From an uncultured Agathobaculum sp. (GTDB lineage: Bacteria; Bacillota; Clostridia; Oscillospirales; Butyricicoccaceae): a stretch of DNA of 35,016 nt. The notes under the pieces were generated by a model that was not told where the DNA came from, ran no database searches, and saw nothing but the letters and a program-made list of their open reading frames with translations. The position numbers and the translations under genes are program-made. Of the stretch, positions 16,634 through 24,368 are shown one piece after another (positions within the stretch are counted from its first letter, which is position 1; each line of letters opens with the position of its first letter). The stretch is from NCBI GenBank assembly GCA_934504345.1, contig CAKSVR010000023.1, forward strand, positions 1 to 35,016. Direction: 5' to 3'.

Positions 16634-16864
16634 ATGGCTGAAGAAACCAAAGCGAAAAAGCCCGGTCTCTTTGCTCGTATCGGTAAGTGGTTCCGCGAAT
16701 TGAAGAGCGAATGCCGCAAGATCGTCTGGCCCACCCGTGAGCAGACGACGAACAACACGCTGGTCGTTATCGCCTGCGTTGTGATCATCGGCATTTTTAT
16801 CTGGGTGCTTGACATCGTATTCGGTCTTGGTGTCCAGACGCTGCTTACGCATTTCGCCGCCTGA
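16634..16864 (+). CDS. secE: Preprotein translocase subunit SecE
   Basis: SecE clamps the SecY channel in the membrane. The 76-residue protein has the short single-span form: an amphipathic N-terminal helix (FARIGKWFRELKSECRKIVWPTREQT, containing the conserved W/FPTREQT turn) and one membrane helix at about 42-65. It lies 18 nt after rpmG and 16 nt before nusG. Confidence 0.95.
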   Translation: MAEETKAKKPGLFARIGKWFRELKSECRKIVWPTREQTTNNTLVVIACVVIIGIFIWVLDIVFGLGVQTLLTHFAA

Positions 16865-16880
16865 TTAAAAGGAGGCAATT

Positions 16881-17417
16881 ATGTCAGATGCTGCAAAATG
16901 GTATGTGGTCCACACATACTCCGGCTACGAAAACAAGGTAGCCTCTTCGATCGAAAAAGCGGTCGAAAACCGCAAGCTGCATGACCTGATCCCTGCCGTC
17001 AACATCCCGACCGAGCGCGTTGTGGAGGTAACGGACGGCAAAAGCCGCGAGGTTGAGCGCAAGCTCTATCCCGGCTATGTGCTCGTTAAGATGGTTATGA
17101 CCGATGAAACCTGGTATCTGGTCCGCAACACGCGCGGCTGCACCGGTTTTCTGGGTCAGGACAAGTCCGGCGGCTCGAAGCCGATCCCGCTGACTGAGGA
17201 AGAGATCATCGCAATGGGCGTGGAAAAGCGCGAGATCGAGGTAAATTACGCCGCAGGCGACAGTGTTCGCGTTATCGACGGCGCGCTGGCAGGCTTTATC
17301 GGCGTTGTATCGTCGGTCGAGCCGGATGAGAACAGAGTAAACGTAACTGTTTCCATGTTCGGCCGCGAAACACCTGTCGAGCTTGAGCTCGATCAGGTCG
17401 AAACTCTCGACGAGTGA
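16881..17417 (+). CDS. nusG: Transcription termination/antitermination factor NusG
   Basis: This 178-residue protein has the NGN domain (about 5-110; WYVVHTYSGYENKV, ERKLYPGYVLVKM, VRNTRGCTGFLG) that binds the RNA polymerase clamp, and a C-terminal KOW domain (about 125-175; GDSVRVIDGALAGFIGVV). AAAAGGAGG precedes the ATG. It belongs to the same operon as secE and rplKA. Confidence 0.96.
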   Translation: MSDAAKWYVVHTYSGYENKVASSIEKAVENRKLHDLIPAVNIPTERVVEVTDGKSREVERKLYPGYVLVKMVMTDETWYLVRNTRGCTGFLGQDKSGGSKPIPLTEEEIIAMGVEKREIEVNYAAGDSVRVIDGALAGFIGVVSSVEPDENRVNVTVSMFGRETPVELELDQVETLDE

Positions 17418-17423
17418 CAATGA

Positions 17424-17446
17424 GCGGAATATAGCATTCCGCATTT
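17424..17446 (+). promoter_or_regulatory. Small hairpin after nusG
   Basis: GCGGAAT pairs with ATTCCGC directly after the nusG stop, without a U-tract. It may be a processing or mRNA-stability site. Confidence 0.35.
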
Positions 17447-17453
17447 ACGGCAA

Positions 17454-17495
17454 GTGGGAGAGTTCCGTGCCAATCAGGAACTCGCCAGCCACCAC
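17454..17495 (+). promoter_or_regulatory. Probable L1-binding translational operator before rplK
   Basis: GTGG-GA-GAGTTCC (17454-17465) pairs with GGAACTC...CCAC (17477-17492) to form an interrupted stem just before the rplK ribosome binding site. This GTGG...CCAC layout is typical of ribosomal protein L1 mRNA sites that regulate rplKA. The same pattern recurs before rplA. Confidence 0.65.
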
Positions 17496-17521
17496 ATTTT
17501 TTGAAGGAGGAACCTTTCAAC

Positions 17522-17947
17522 ATGGCACAGAAAGTAGTAGGTTATATCAAGCTCCAGATTCCCGCAGGCAAGGCAACCCCGGCTCCCCCGGTAGGTCCGG
17601 CTCTCGGCCAGCACGGTGTAAACATCATGTCCTTCACCAAGGAATTTAACGAGCGCACCAAGAACGATGCCGGCATGATCATCCCGGTTATCATCACGGT
17701 TTACGCAGACCGTTCGTTCAGCTTCGTTACCAAGACGCCTCCGGCGCCGGTTCTGATCAAGAAGGCTTGCGGTATCGAGTCCGGTTCGGCTGTTCCGAAC
17801 AAGACCAAGGTTGCAAAGCTGTCCAAGGCTGACTGCCAGAAGATTGCAGAGACCAAGATGCCCGACCTGAACGCCGCTTCTCTGGAAGCTGCTATGAGCA
17901 TGATCGCGGGTACCGCCCGTTCGATGGGTATTACTGTCGAGGAGTAA
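17522..17947 (+). CDS. rplK: 50S ribosomal protein L11
   Basis: L11 forms the GTPase-associated centre with 23S rRNA. The 141 residues match the family length and blocks: KLQIPAGKATPAPPVGPALGQHG near the start, then FTKEFNERT, TPPAPVLIKKA and the C-terminal GTARSMGITVE. ATG 17522 lies 9 nt after AAGGAGG; the upstream TTG at 17501 lies inside that ribosome binding site. Confidence 0.97.
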   Translation: MAQKVVGYIKLQIPAGKATPAPPVGPALGQHGVNIMSFTKEFNERTKNDAGMIIPVIITVYADRSFSFVTKTPPAPVLIKKACGIESGSAVPNKTKVAKLSKADCQKIAETKMPDLNAASLEAAMSMIAGTARSMGITVEE

Positions 17948-17996
17948 TCTCCGGTTTTTATTTGTTGTACGAAGCTGCGGCTATCGGCCGCATACA

Positions 17997-18029
17997 GTGG
18001 GAGGGTTATTCAAGTTCCCGCTTAACCAC
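17997..18029 (+). promoter_or_regulatory. Probable L1-binding operator before rplA
   Basis: GTGGGAGGG (17997-18005) pairs with TTCCCGC...CCAC (18015-18029), the second copy of the GTGG...CCAC element, ending just before the AAGGAGG of rplA. A separate TGCGGC/GCCGCA hairpin precedes it (about 17975-17992). Confidence 0.65.
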
Positions 18030-18045
18030 TTAAGGAGGATTTATT

Positions 18046-18741
18046 GTGCATAAAGGTAAAAAGTATGTAGACAGCGCAAAGACGATCGACCGCACCAAGC
18101 AGTACGATCCGGCTGAAGCGCTTTCCACCGTTGTTTCCACCGCTAAGGCAAAGTTCGATGAAACCATCGAGCTGCACGTCAAGCTGGGCGTTGACTCCCG
18201 TCACGCTGACCAGCAGGTTCGCGGCGCTATCGTTCTGCCGCACGGCACTGGCAAGCAGGTTCGCGTTGCTGTTTTCGCTAAGGGCGCCAAGGCTGACGAG
18301 GCTCTGGCTGCAGGCGCAGACATCGTTGGCGCAGAGGACCTGATGGAGCGCATCCAGAAGGAGAACTTCTTTGAGTTCGACGTAGTCATCGCTACCCCGG
18401 ACATGATGGGCGTTGTAGGCCGTCTGGGCCGCGTGCTCGGTCCTAAGGGCCTGATGCCGAACCCGAAGGCTGGTACCGTTTCCATGGACGTAGCCAAGGC
18501 TGTTCAGGAGTCCAAGGCTGGTAAGATCGAGTACCGTCTGGACAAGACCAACATCATCCACTGCCCGATCGGCAAGGCTTCCTTCGGCGCTGAGAAGCTG
18601 CAGGACAACTTCGACGCTCTGATGGGTGCTATCATCAAGGCTAAGCCGGCTGCTGCAAAGGGCCAGTATATCCGCTCCTGCGTTGTTGCTTCCACCATGG
18701 GCCCCGGCGTCAAGGTAAGCACCGCAAAGATGATGGGCTAA
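18046..18741 (+). CDS. rplA: 50S ribosomal protein L1
   Basis: L1 builds the ribosomal L1 stalk and represses its own mRNA. The 231-residue protein starts at GTG 18046 after AAGGAGGAT. It shows the family blocks FDETIELHVKLGVDSRHADQQ, LPHGTGKQVRVAVF, GRLGRVLGPKGLMPNPKAGTV and the C-terminal GPGVKVSTAKM. Codons are strongly biased, as expected for high expression. A terminator follows; rplJ and rplL do not. Confidence 0.97.
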   Translation: MHKGKKYVDSAKTIDRTKQYDPAEALSTVVSTAKAKFDETIELHVKLGVDSRHADQQVRGAIVLPHGTGKQVRVAVFAKGAKADEALAAGADIVGAEDLMERIQKENFFEFDVVIATPDMMGVVGRLGRVLGPKGLMPNPKAGTVSMDVAKAVQESKAGKIEYRLDKTNIIHCPIGKASFGAEKLQDNFDALMGAIIKAKPAAAKGQYIRSCVVASTMGPGVKVSTAKMMG

Positions 18742-18780
18742 TTCAATAGCATTTTACTTGGCGTTTTCGCTGAGTGTCAG

Positions 18781-18820
18781 AAAGACAGACCGATGATTTC
18801 GATTGTTGGTCTGTCTTTTT
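18781..18820 (+). terminator. Terminator of the ribosomal-protein operon
   Basis: AAAGACAGACC pairs with GGTCTGTCTTT around a long loop and is followed by a T run. Confidence 0.9.
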
Positions 18821-18853
18821 GTGAATGCCGGCAAAATAGAAAGGCAGGTATTT

Positions 18854-19696
18854 ATGCCCGGTTTGGTCTTAGAGGGCGGCACGTTCCGCCCGGTATTCTC
18901 CTGCGGCGTGATGGATGCGCTGCTCGATAACGGTATCCTGTTCGATTACGTTATCGGCGTATCCGCCGGTATCACCTACGCCGCATCCTATCTCTCGCGG
19001 CAGCGGGAGCGCAACCTGAACGTACTGCGGCAGTACCGCGGCGACAAGCGCTACCTCGGCGCACGCAATCTGCTGCACGACCACTCTATTTTCGGCACGG
19101 ATTTCGTATTCGACACCATCCCGAACCAGCTCTTGCCGTTCGACTGGGACACATTTCACGGCTATCAGGGAAAATATCTGGTCGGTGTCACCAATGCAAA
19201 GACCGGCAGGGCAGAGTACCTCAACGGTATGCGTATGGACCGTCCCTGCACCATGCTGCGGGCGACCTGTGCCATCCCGATCTACTTTCCGCCGGTGCGG
19301 ATAGATGGGGAAACGTACTACGATGGCGGCCTTGCCGACCCGATCCCGATCCGCCGCAGCCTGCAGGACGGCAACGAGCGCAACCTCATCGTGCTCACCC
19401 AGCCGGAAAGCTACCGAAAAACGCTCGGGCGCGGCACGAAATTCACCGCGAAGCACCTCAAACGCAGGTATCCGGCCATGTCCGAGGTGCTGCTCGAGCG
19501 CGCGGAGCACTATAACGAAACCGTTCGCTTCTGTCACCGCCTCGCCGCGGAAAAGCCGCAGGACACGGTGCTGCTCCAGCCCGAAAAATCCCTTAACAGC
19601 TTTGAAAAAGACGTAAAAAAGCTGGAATGGGGGTACGAAATGGGGTATAATATAGCGTGTGCCCGTATGGAGGAGATCAAAGCTCTGTTCCGCTGA
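18854..19696 (+). CDS. Patatin-like phospholipase (RssA/YjjU type)
   Basis: This 280-residue lipid acyl hydrolase begins MPGLVLEGGTFRPVFSCGV, whose Gly/Arg-rich turn acts as the oxyanion hole. The Ser-Asp dyad is visible: Ser37 in GVSAG and Asp157 in YYDGGLADPIPI. The YjjU-like spacing and the C-terminal helical region (KKLEWGYEMGYN) place it with cytoplasmic patatin-like proteins that probably act on membrane lipids. ATG 18854 follows AAAGGCAGG; the upstream in-frame TTG at 18803 lies in the preceding terminator. Confidence 0.88.
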   Translation: MPGLVLEGGTFRPVFSCGVMDALLDNGILFDYVIGVSAGITYAASYLSRQRERNLNVLRQYRGDKRYLGARNLLHDHSIFGTDFVFDTIPNQLLPFDWDTFHGYQGKYLVGVTNAKTGRAEYLNGMRMDRPCTMLRATCAIPIYFPPVRIDGETYYDGGLADPIPIRRSLQDGNERNLIVLTQPESYRKTLGRGTKFTAKHLKRRYPAMSEVLLERAEHYNETVRFCHRLAAEKPQDTVLLQPEKSLNSFEKDVKKLEWGYEMGYNIACARMEEIKALFR

Positions 19697-19741
19697 CGGG
19701 CTTTGGAAAAAGAGAAATATTTTAGGGGGAATGAAAAAACG

Positions 19742-21004
19742 ATGCAAAGCAACAGAATCATTCAGGTAGAGGAAAAGGTGCCGCCGCGCCTGCTCGTGCC
19801 GCTGTCCATCCAGCATATGTTCGCGATGTTCGGCGCATCCGTGCTCGTGCCGTTCATCTTCAAGATGAACCCGGCGATCGTGCTGTTCATGAACGGTATC
19901 GGCACGCTGCTGTTCATCCTCATCACCAAGGGCAAGGCGCCCGCGTACCTCGGCTCGTCGTTCGCGTTTATCGCTCCGGCGTCGATTGTTATCCAGAACT
20001 GGGGGTATCAGTACGCGCTCGGCGGCTTTGTTGTCGTAGGTGCGTGCGGCTGTGTGCTTGCGTTCATTATCTATAAGTGCGGCACGGACTGGATAAACGT
20101 CGTTCTGCCGCCCGCAGCCATGGGCCCGGTCGTTGCGCTGATCGGCCTTGAGCTGGCAGGCTCGGCGGCATCCACCGGCTGCATTGTCGGTGACAGCGTG
20201 ACCACTGGCACGGTCATCACGTTCCTCGTAACGCTGGCCGTTGCGGTATTCGGCAGCGTGCTGTTCCGCGGCTTCTTCTCGACTATCCCGATCTTGATCG
20301 CGATCATCTGCGGCTACATCGCGGGTGTGCTCACCGGCGTTATCGACACCCAGACTATTGTGGATGCGCTGCACACCAGCTTTATCTCCATCCCGAATTT
20401 CCAGACCCCGAAGTTTGACATCAACGCCATCCTTATCATTCTTCCGGTCATTCTGGTTATCGCGAACGAGCATATCGGCCATCAGCTCGTCACCGGCAAG
20501 GTCATCGGCCGCGACCTGCTGAAAGACCCCGGCCTGCACCGTTCGCTGTTCGCGGATAACTTCTCGACCATGATCTCCGGCTTTATCGGCTCGGTGCCGA
20601 CCACCACCTACGGCGAGAATATCGGCGTTATGGCCATCACCAAGGTGTACTCCGTGCGCGTTATCGGCGGCGCGGCTGTGCTGAGCATCATCTGCTCGTT
20701 CGTCGGCCCGCTGGCAGCCCTGATCCAGACCATTCCGGGTCCGGTCATCGGCGGCATTTCGTTCCTGCTGTACGGCATGATCGGCACCTCCGGTCTGCGT
20801 ATCCTGGTTGACAACCATGTGGATTACAGCAAGAACCGCAACATGATCCTGACCTCGGTCATTTTCGTTACCGGCCTGTCCGGCGTTACGCTGTCGCTGG
20901 GCGATGTTTCGCTCTCCGGCATGACCCTCGCCGCTATCGTCGGCATGGTTATGAGCCTTGTGTTCTATGCGTTCGATAAGTTCCATCTGTCGAATGATGC
21001 GTAA
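19742..21004 (+). CDS. uraA: Uracil permease (NCS2/UraA family)
   Basis: This 420-residue nucleobase:cation symporter has about 14 membrane segments. The N-terminal QHMFAMFGASVLVP, the TM8 region with its conserved Glu in ANEHIGHQ, and the TM10 motif TTYGENIGVMAIT (with its Glu) are characteristic of uracil-specific UraA/PyrP proteins. The start at ATG 19742, 12 nt after AGGGGG, fits better than the in-frame TTG 19703. Pyrimidine salvage suits pyrC elsewhere in the window. I see no PyrR-type attenuator upstream. Its terminator is the target of structured element B. Confidence 0.92.
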   Translation: MQSNRIIQVEEKVPPRLLVPLSIQHMFAMFGASVLVPFIFKMNPAIVLFMNGIGTLLFILITKGKAPAYLGSSFAFIAPASIVIQNWGYQYALGGFVVVGACGCVLAFIIYKCGTDWINVVLPPAAMGPVVALIGLELAGSAASTGCIVGDSVTTGTVITFLVTLAVAVFGSVLFRGFFSTIPILIAIICGYIAGVLTGVIDTQTIVDALHTSFISIPNFQTPKFDINAILIILPVILVIANEHIGHQLVTGKVIGRDLLKDPGLHRSLFADNFSTMISGFIGSVPTTTYGENIGVMAITKVYSVRVIGGAAVLSIICSFVGPLAALIQTIPGPVIGGISFLLYGMIGTSGLRILVDNHVDYSKNRNMILTSVIFVTGLSGVTLSLGDVSLSGMTLAAIVGMVMSLVFYAFDKFHLSNDA

Positions 21005-21015
21005 ATGAATCGGAA

Positions 21016-21039
21016 AAGCGCCTGCGTGAGCAGGCGCTT
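21016..21039 (+). terminator. Terminator hairpin of uraA, left copy (target duplication of element B)
   Basis: AAGCGCCTG pairs with CAGGCGCTT around CGTGAG. The 24-nt unit is repeated exactly at 21262-21285. Confidence 0.85.
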
Positions 21040-21261
21040 CAGGCTGTCGCGAAACTACAGTTTCGCCGACAAGCAGGAACGGACCGTAGGCCGTTCCAAA
21101 GTCGTCCAAAAGTTCCCATACGGAAACTTTTTCCCTCTTAAGGTATAAAAACCGAGATACACGCTCCCGGTTTTTATGAATTTGCACGGCAAATTCTATT
21201 TAACGCGCGCTGCCGCGCGATATGATAAAACTGGTTCAATACCGACTTTTTTGACAAATTG
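21040..21261 (+). mobile_element. Terminator-nested structured element, copy B (222 bp)
   Basis: The left end is CAGGCTGTCGCGAAAC; the right end, complemented, is CAATTTGTCAAAAAAG. This copy has the same hairpin series as the others but is the most divergent: the A/T-tract hairpin is AAAAACCG/CGGTTTTT instead of GGCAGG/CCTGCC, and the next stem is AAAAGTT/AACTTTT instead of GAAAGTT/AACTTTC. Both changes keep pairing. It lies after uraA and before the promoter of the dehydrogenase gene. Confidence 0.85.
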
Positions 21262-21288
21262 AAGCGCCTGCGTGAGCAGGCGCTTTTT
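21262..21288 (+). terminator. Terminator hairpin, right copy (target duplication of element B)
   Basis: An exact repeat of 21016-21039, followed by TTT. Confidence 0.85.
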
Positions 21289-21300
21289 GCTGTCCGGGCG

Positions 21301-21329
21301 TTGCAAACCGAAAAATCCTGCTATATAAT
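21301..21329 (+). promoter_or_regulatory. Promoter of the 2-hydroxyacid dehydrogenase gene
   Basis: TTGCAA (21301-21306) and TATAAT (21324-21329) with a 17-bp spacer lie 33 nt before the ATG. Confidence 0.8.
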
Positions 21330-21362
21330 GTAACTACTACAACAGACAACGGAGAAAAGACA

Positions 21363-22340
21363 ATGCAGAACGAAAAAACATCCGTTTTGGTGCTCGCGCG
21401 GTGCGATACGGCTATGCGTGAGCGCTTTCATGCGCGATACGGCGCACAGTGTACGTTCGATTTCATCGAAAACGGAGAGCATCCGACGGCAGAGCAGCTG
21501 CGGCGCGCCGCCGTCATTATCGGAGAGCCGAGTGAGGACGCGCTGGCGCAGACCGCAAACCTGCACCTGCTCCAGCTGACTTGGGCGGGCGCGGACAAAT
21601 ACACGCGCATGGGCGAGCTGCCGGCAGGCATGGTGCTGGCGAATGCCTCGGGTGCGTTCGGCACGATCATCGCGGAGTATGTGCTCGGCAGTCTGGTGGC
21701 GCTGTACCGCGCGTTCCCGCGCTATTGCCGCAGCCAGCAGGCGCATATCTGGAGGAAATACGATGATTCCGGCACGATTTACGGCAAAACGGCGCTCGTG
21801 CTCGGCATGGGCGACATCGGCGCGAACGTGGCGCATCGGCTGAAGGCCTTCGGCGCGACTGTGCTCGGCGTGAAGCGCACGGCGGCAGCAGGACCGGCGG
21901 CGGACTTCGACGAAGCGCACACGCTGGATGAGCTGGACGGACTGCTCCGGCGGGCGGATATTGTCGTGGGCTGCCTGCCGAACACGCGCGAAACGGCGGG
22001 ACTGCTGACCGCCGACCGTCTGCACACGCTGAAAAAAGGCGCGGTGCTGGTGAATATCGGCCGCGGCAGTCTGGTCAAGACAGCCGATTTGGTACAGGCT
22101 TTGCAGGACGGTCATCTCAGCGGCGCGGCGCTCGATGTGTTCGAAACCGAGCCGCTCCCGGCGGACTGCCCGCTGTGGGATATGGAGAATGTTCTGCTCA
22201 CGCCGCATATCGCCGGGCCGAGCTTCGGCGGCAACCGGCAGGTGGAGGACACCATCTGGCACATCTGCATGGACAATCTGGAGCGGTATCTGGACGGAAA
22301 AACGCTGAAAAACGTTGTGAACCTGTCGGAAGGCTACTGA
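21363..22340 (+). CDS. D-2-hydroxyacid dehydrogenase family protein
   Basis: This 325-residue NAD(P)-dependent enzyme interconverts 2-keto and D-2-hydroxy acids; the exact substrate is unknown. The Rossmann motif is G148-x-G150-x-x-G153 (VLGMGDIGANVA). The catalytic Arg234 sits in NIGRGSLV, the DVFETEPLP block holds the Glu region, and His282 is in TPHIAGPSFGG. The basic VKRT after the second beta strand hints at NADP preference. CGGAGAAAAG precedes the ATG. It has its own promoter and terminator, although a short GNAT remnant follows its stop. Confidence 0.9.
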   Translation: MQNEKTSVLVLARCDTAMRERFHARYGAQCTFDFIENGEHPTAEQLRRAAVIIGEPSEDALAQTANLHLLQLTWAGADKYTRMGELPAGMVLANASGAFGTIIAEYVLGSLVALYRAFPRYCRSQQAHIWRKYDDSGTIYGKTALVLGMGDIGANVAHRLKAFGATVLGVKRTAAAGPAADFDEAHTLDELDGLLRRADIVVGCLPNTRETAGLLTADRLHTLKKGAVLVNIGRGSLVKTADLVQALQDGHLSGAALDVFETEPLPADCPLWDMENVLLTPHIAGPSFGGNRQVEDTIWHICMDNLERYLDGKTLKNVVNLSEGY

Positions 22341-22341
22341 A

Positions 22342-22398
22342 ATGCGTATTTATGAGGTGAAGGAGCGCACACCGCTGCTGCATATGAAATCAGGGTGA
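22342..22398 (+). pseudogene. Remnant of a GNAT acetyltransferase start
   Basis: An 18-codon frame starts 1 nt after the dehydrogenase stop and reads MRIYEVKERTPLLHMKSG. Its first 13 residues resemble the N-terminus of YjaB-like GNAT acetyltransferases (I/VKERTPEL...). The rest is absent, and a terminator follows. It is probably a deletion remnant, though it could be chance. Confidence 0.4.
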
Positions 22399-22400
22399 AA

Positions 22401-22431
22401 AAAGAGCCGAAAGCGATGCTTTCGGCTCTTT
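22401..22431. terminator. Bidirectional terminator
   Basis: AAAGAGCCGAAAGC pairs perfectly with its complement around GAT, with flanking A and T tracts. It serves the dehydrogenase gene and the convergent membrane-protein gene. Confidence 0.92.
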
Positions 22432-22438
22432 TGCGCTC

Positions 22439-22822
22439 TTAGCAGTGTGTGAAAAACCAAATAACGAATCGAACGATCTCAATGCCCAGCAGAATGAGCG
22501 CGACAGCGCAGAACACAGCTGTTGCCGTCATAAACTGAATAGAAACGTCGTTTGCATCCTGCAAGATGGCACACGTTAACGCGATAAACCAGCTGATAAG
22601 GCACGCCGTATGGAGCGGATTGAGCTTGATCCACGTTCCGATGGGAACGGATTCGGTGGGCTCGGCGGACTTAGCGGGCTCGTTCGTGGGCTGCGGCGCG
22701 GCGGGCGGCCTGCGGCCGCCGGAGGCGGGAGGTGCATTGCGGGCGGCCTCGTTCATGCCCTGCCGGTAGTGGACATAGCCGTCAAGACCCTTGCCGTAGA
22801 AGCCGTAATCATCGTTTTTCAT
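22439..22822 (-). CDS. Small two-helix membrane protein, unknown function
   Basis: I do not recognise this 127-residue protein. Its N-terminal 60 residues are soluble and rich in Pro/Ala (about 28-55), beginning MKNDDYGFYGKGLDGYVHYRQ. Two hydrophobic helices follow (about 70-88 and 98-122). AAAAGGAGGT lies before the ATG, and a TATAAT -10 (minus strand, 22849-22854) lies upstream. It has the look of a small Clostridia-specific membrane protein. Confidence 0.75.
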   Translation of the reverse strand: MKNDDYGFYGKGLDGYVHYRQGMNEAARNAPPASGGRRPPAAPQPTNEPAKSAEPTESVPIGTWIKLNPLHTACLISWFIALTCAILQDANDVSIQFMTATAVFCAVALILLGIEIVRFVIWFFTHC

Positions 22823-22848
22823 ATGCCTGACCTCCTTTTCATGCTTTG

Positions 22849-22854
22849 ATTATA
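22849..22854 (-). promoter_or_regulatory. -10 box for the small membrane protein gene
   Basis: A perfect TATAAT on the minus strand, about 27 nt before the ATG. The -35 at 17 bp is weak. Confidence 0.5.
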
Positions 22855-22881
22855 GCGGATAGTAAGTCCGATAATCCGGTC

Positions 22882-23345
22882 TTAAAAGCGTTCGAACACA
22901 AACTTGCCGGATTCGGTCAGATCGTTATCTGTCCACGCGCGGCTGGCCGGCGTGCCGGGCTTGAGCGCCGCCGAGGTTTCGTTCTTGTCGCACAGCGACC
23001 AGTTGGCCCAGCTGATGCCCTTTTGGTGCAGGAATGTGAGCCATTGTTCGCTTTCGGCGGTGAACACGCCGCCCGAGCCGTCCGCGCGGCTGGTTCCCCA
23101 TTCGGTGATAAACACGGGCAGGCCCTTGTTCATCGCGGTGGTAATGCGGTCGCGCAGCCATTGACCGTGCGTGCCTGCGTAAAAATGACAGGTGTACATC
23201 AGATTCGAGCCGGAAACCGGGTCGTTTGCCGGGTCGAGAATATCCTGACTCCAAGTGCCCGAGCCGATGAGGATGATGCTCTTCGGGGCGTTTGCGCGGA
23301 TGGTCTTTACCACGGCCTCGGCGTAGGGCTTGATGTGGCGGCGTC
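22882..23345 (-). pseudogene. GH5 glycoside hydrolase (endoglucanase-like), 5' part lost
   Basis: About 154 codons encode the C-terminal half of a GH5 (beta/alpha)8 glycanase. They start at HIKPYAEAVVKTIRANAP and include IILIGSGTWSQD, the substrate loop MYTCHFYAGTH, and FITEWGTS with the catalytic nucleophile Glu, then WANWSLCDK and a C-terminal strand. The N-terminal half with the acid/base NEP motif is missing. The reading frame meets a stop where the IS256-like element starts (about 23346-23353), so this is a fragment cut by insertion and deletion. The intact ancestor probably acted on beta-glucans outside the cell. Confidence 0.82.
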
Positions 23346-23352
23346 AAGCAAT

Positions 23353-24322
23353 GTTCGCAAAAAGGCTCCTGAAAAATGAAGTTAAGCTGCGGTGGTCAGT
23401 GTGGCCGCAATGGATTCATGGCTTATGTAGGCTCTGGAGACAGACCAGTCCTCAGCGTATTCCATGAGATACGTTGTCACCAGGCGAACATAGGAACTTT
23501 CATTCGGAAAGATTCCGATCACGCTGGTACGTCTGCGGATTTCACGATTCAGTCGCTCAATCATATTGGAAGACGAGATTTTTCGCGCGTCCAGCATGGG
23601 GAATGTATAGAAGGCCAGAGAATCTTCCAATCCCTCTTCAAGGCACTGAACCGCTTCCGGAAAGCGTTTGATGTAGGTGTCGATCACATCATATGCCCGC
23701 TTTCTGGCGAGCTCAGCCGTGGGTGCCAGCCAGATTCCCTTGAGTACCTCAGCGAAGGATTTCTTCTCTTTCTGCGGCACATAGTCCGCATGAAATGCAC
23801 CTTGCAGCGCTGCCACGAAGCGCCGGGAAAGGACTCACGGATTGCCGAAACCAGTCCGGCGTGAGCATCGGAAATGATAAGCCTTGGCGTGGACAGACCA
23901 CGGTCTTTCAGATTCTGAAACAGCACTCCATAGGAGCTCATGGCTTCTGGATAGATTTTCAATGCCGAGGCTATGCGCCAGCTTCTCCATTTTCCGGGTA
24001 GACACGCCTTGCACAAAGGCTTCCTGCACTACCTGTACGAGCATCGCTTCGCTGCGGTATCCGCTCCTGCCGTCTGTGCGCTGACTTTTCTCTGCGCCCA
24101 GCTGCTGATCCACCTCGGCCTCCATGAGGTGTGTACACAGCCATTCCAGCATACTCAACATCGGATCCGGCTGCGTCACACATTGCAGTAGCAATTCTGT
24201 CAGATTTGTGGTATTCTTTTTGTGAGCCATTGGTGTCTCTCCTTTACTTGATGATTTTTTCGACAACTATCATTTTACAGGAGCCCTGATGGCTTGTCTA
24301 TTTTCTGTTTGCTTTTGCGAAC
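23353..24322 (-). mobile_element. Decayed IS256-family insertion sequence
   Basis: The ends GTTCGCAAAA (23353-23362) and TTTTGCGAAC (24313-24322) are inverted. GGCTCCTGAAAAATGA and the complement of GGGCTCCTGTAAAATGA follow further inside. The element is about 970 bp, short for IS256 (usually about 1.3 kb) because the transposase has an internal deletion. The flanks do not show an 8-9 bp duplication, and only one side carries GH5 sequence, so a flanking deletion probably followed insertion. Confidence 0.82.
23382..24230 (-). pseudogene. IS256-family transposase, broken by a deletion and a frameshift
   Basis: The gene starts at ATG 24230 (after AAAGGAGAG) with MAHKKNTTNLTELLL. It reads the N-terminal EVDQQLGAEKSQRTDGRSGYR and QEAFVQGVSTRKMEKLAHSLG blocks, then jumps near 23955 straight to the middle of the catalytic domain (LKDRGLSTPRLIISDAHAGL, SWQRCKVHFMRT). 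About 75 residues, including the first catalytic Asp, are lost. A second frame change near 23780 leads to VPQKEKKSFAEVLKG and the C-terminal NMIERLNREIRRRT with the catalytic Glu. It cannot make an active enzyme. Confidence 0.87.
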
Positions 24323-24368
24323 TTAATTATACGCTATCGGAGAATGAAAGGGAACAAGGAGGAGAAAT

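Noticed and set aside
18869..21187. Long minus-strand open frame (about 770 codons) opposite the patatin and uraA genes
   Set aside because: It crosses two real genes and element B on the opposite strand. Its composition is His/Arg/Asp-rich shadow sequence without motifs.
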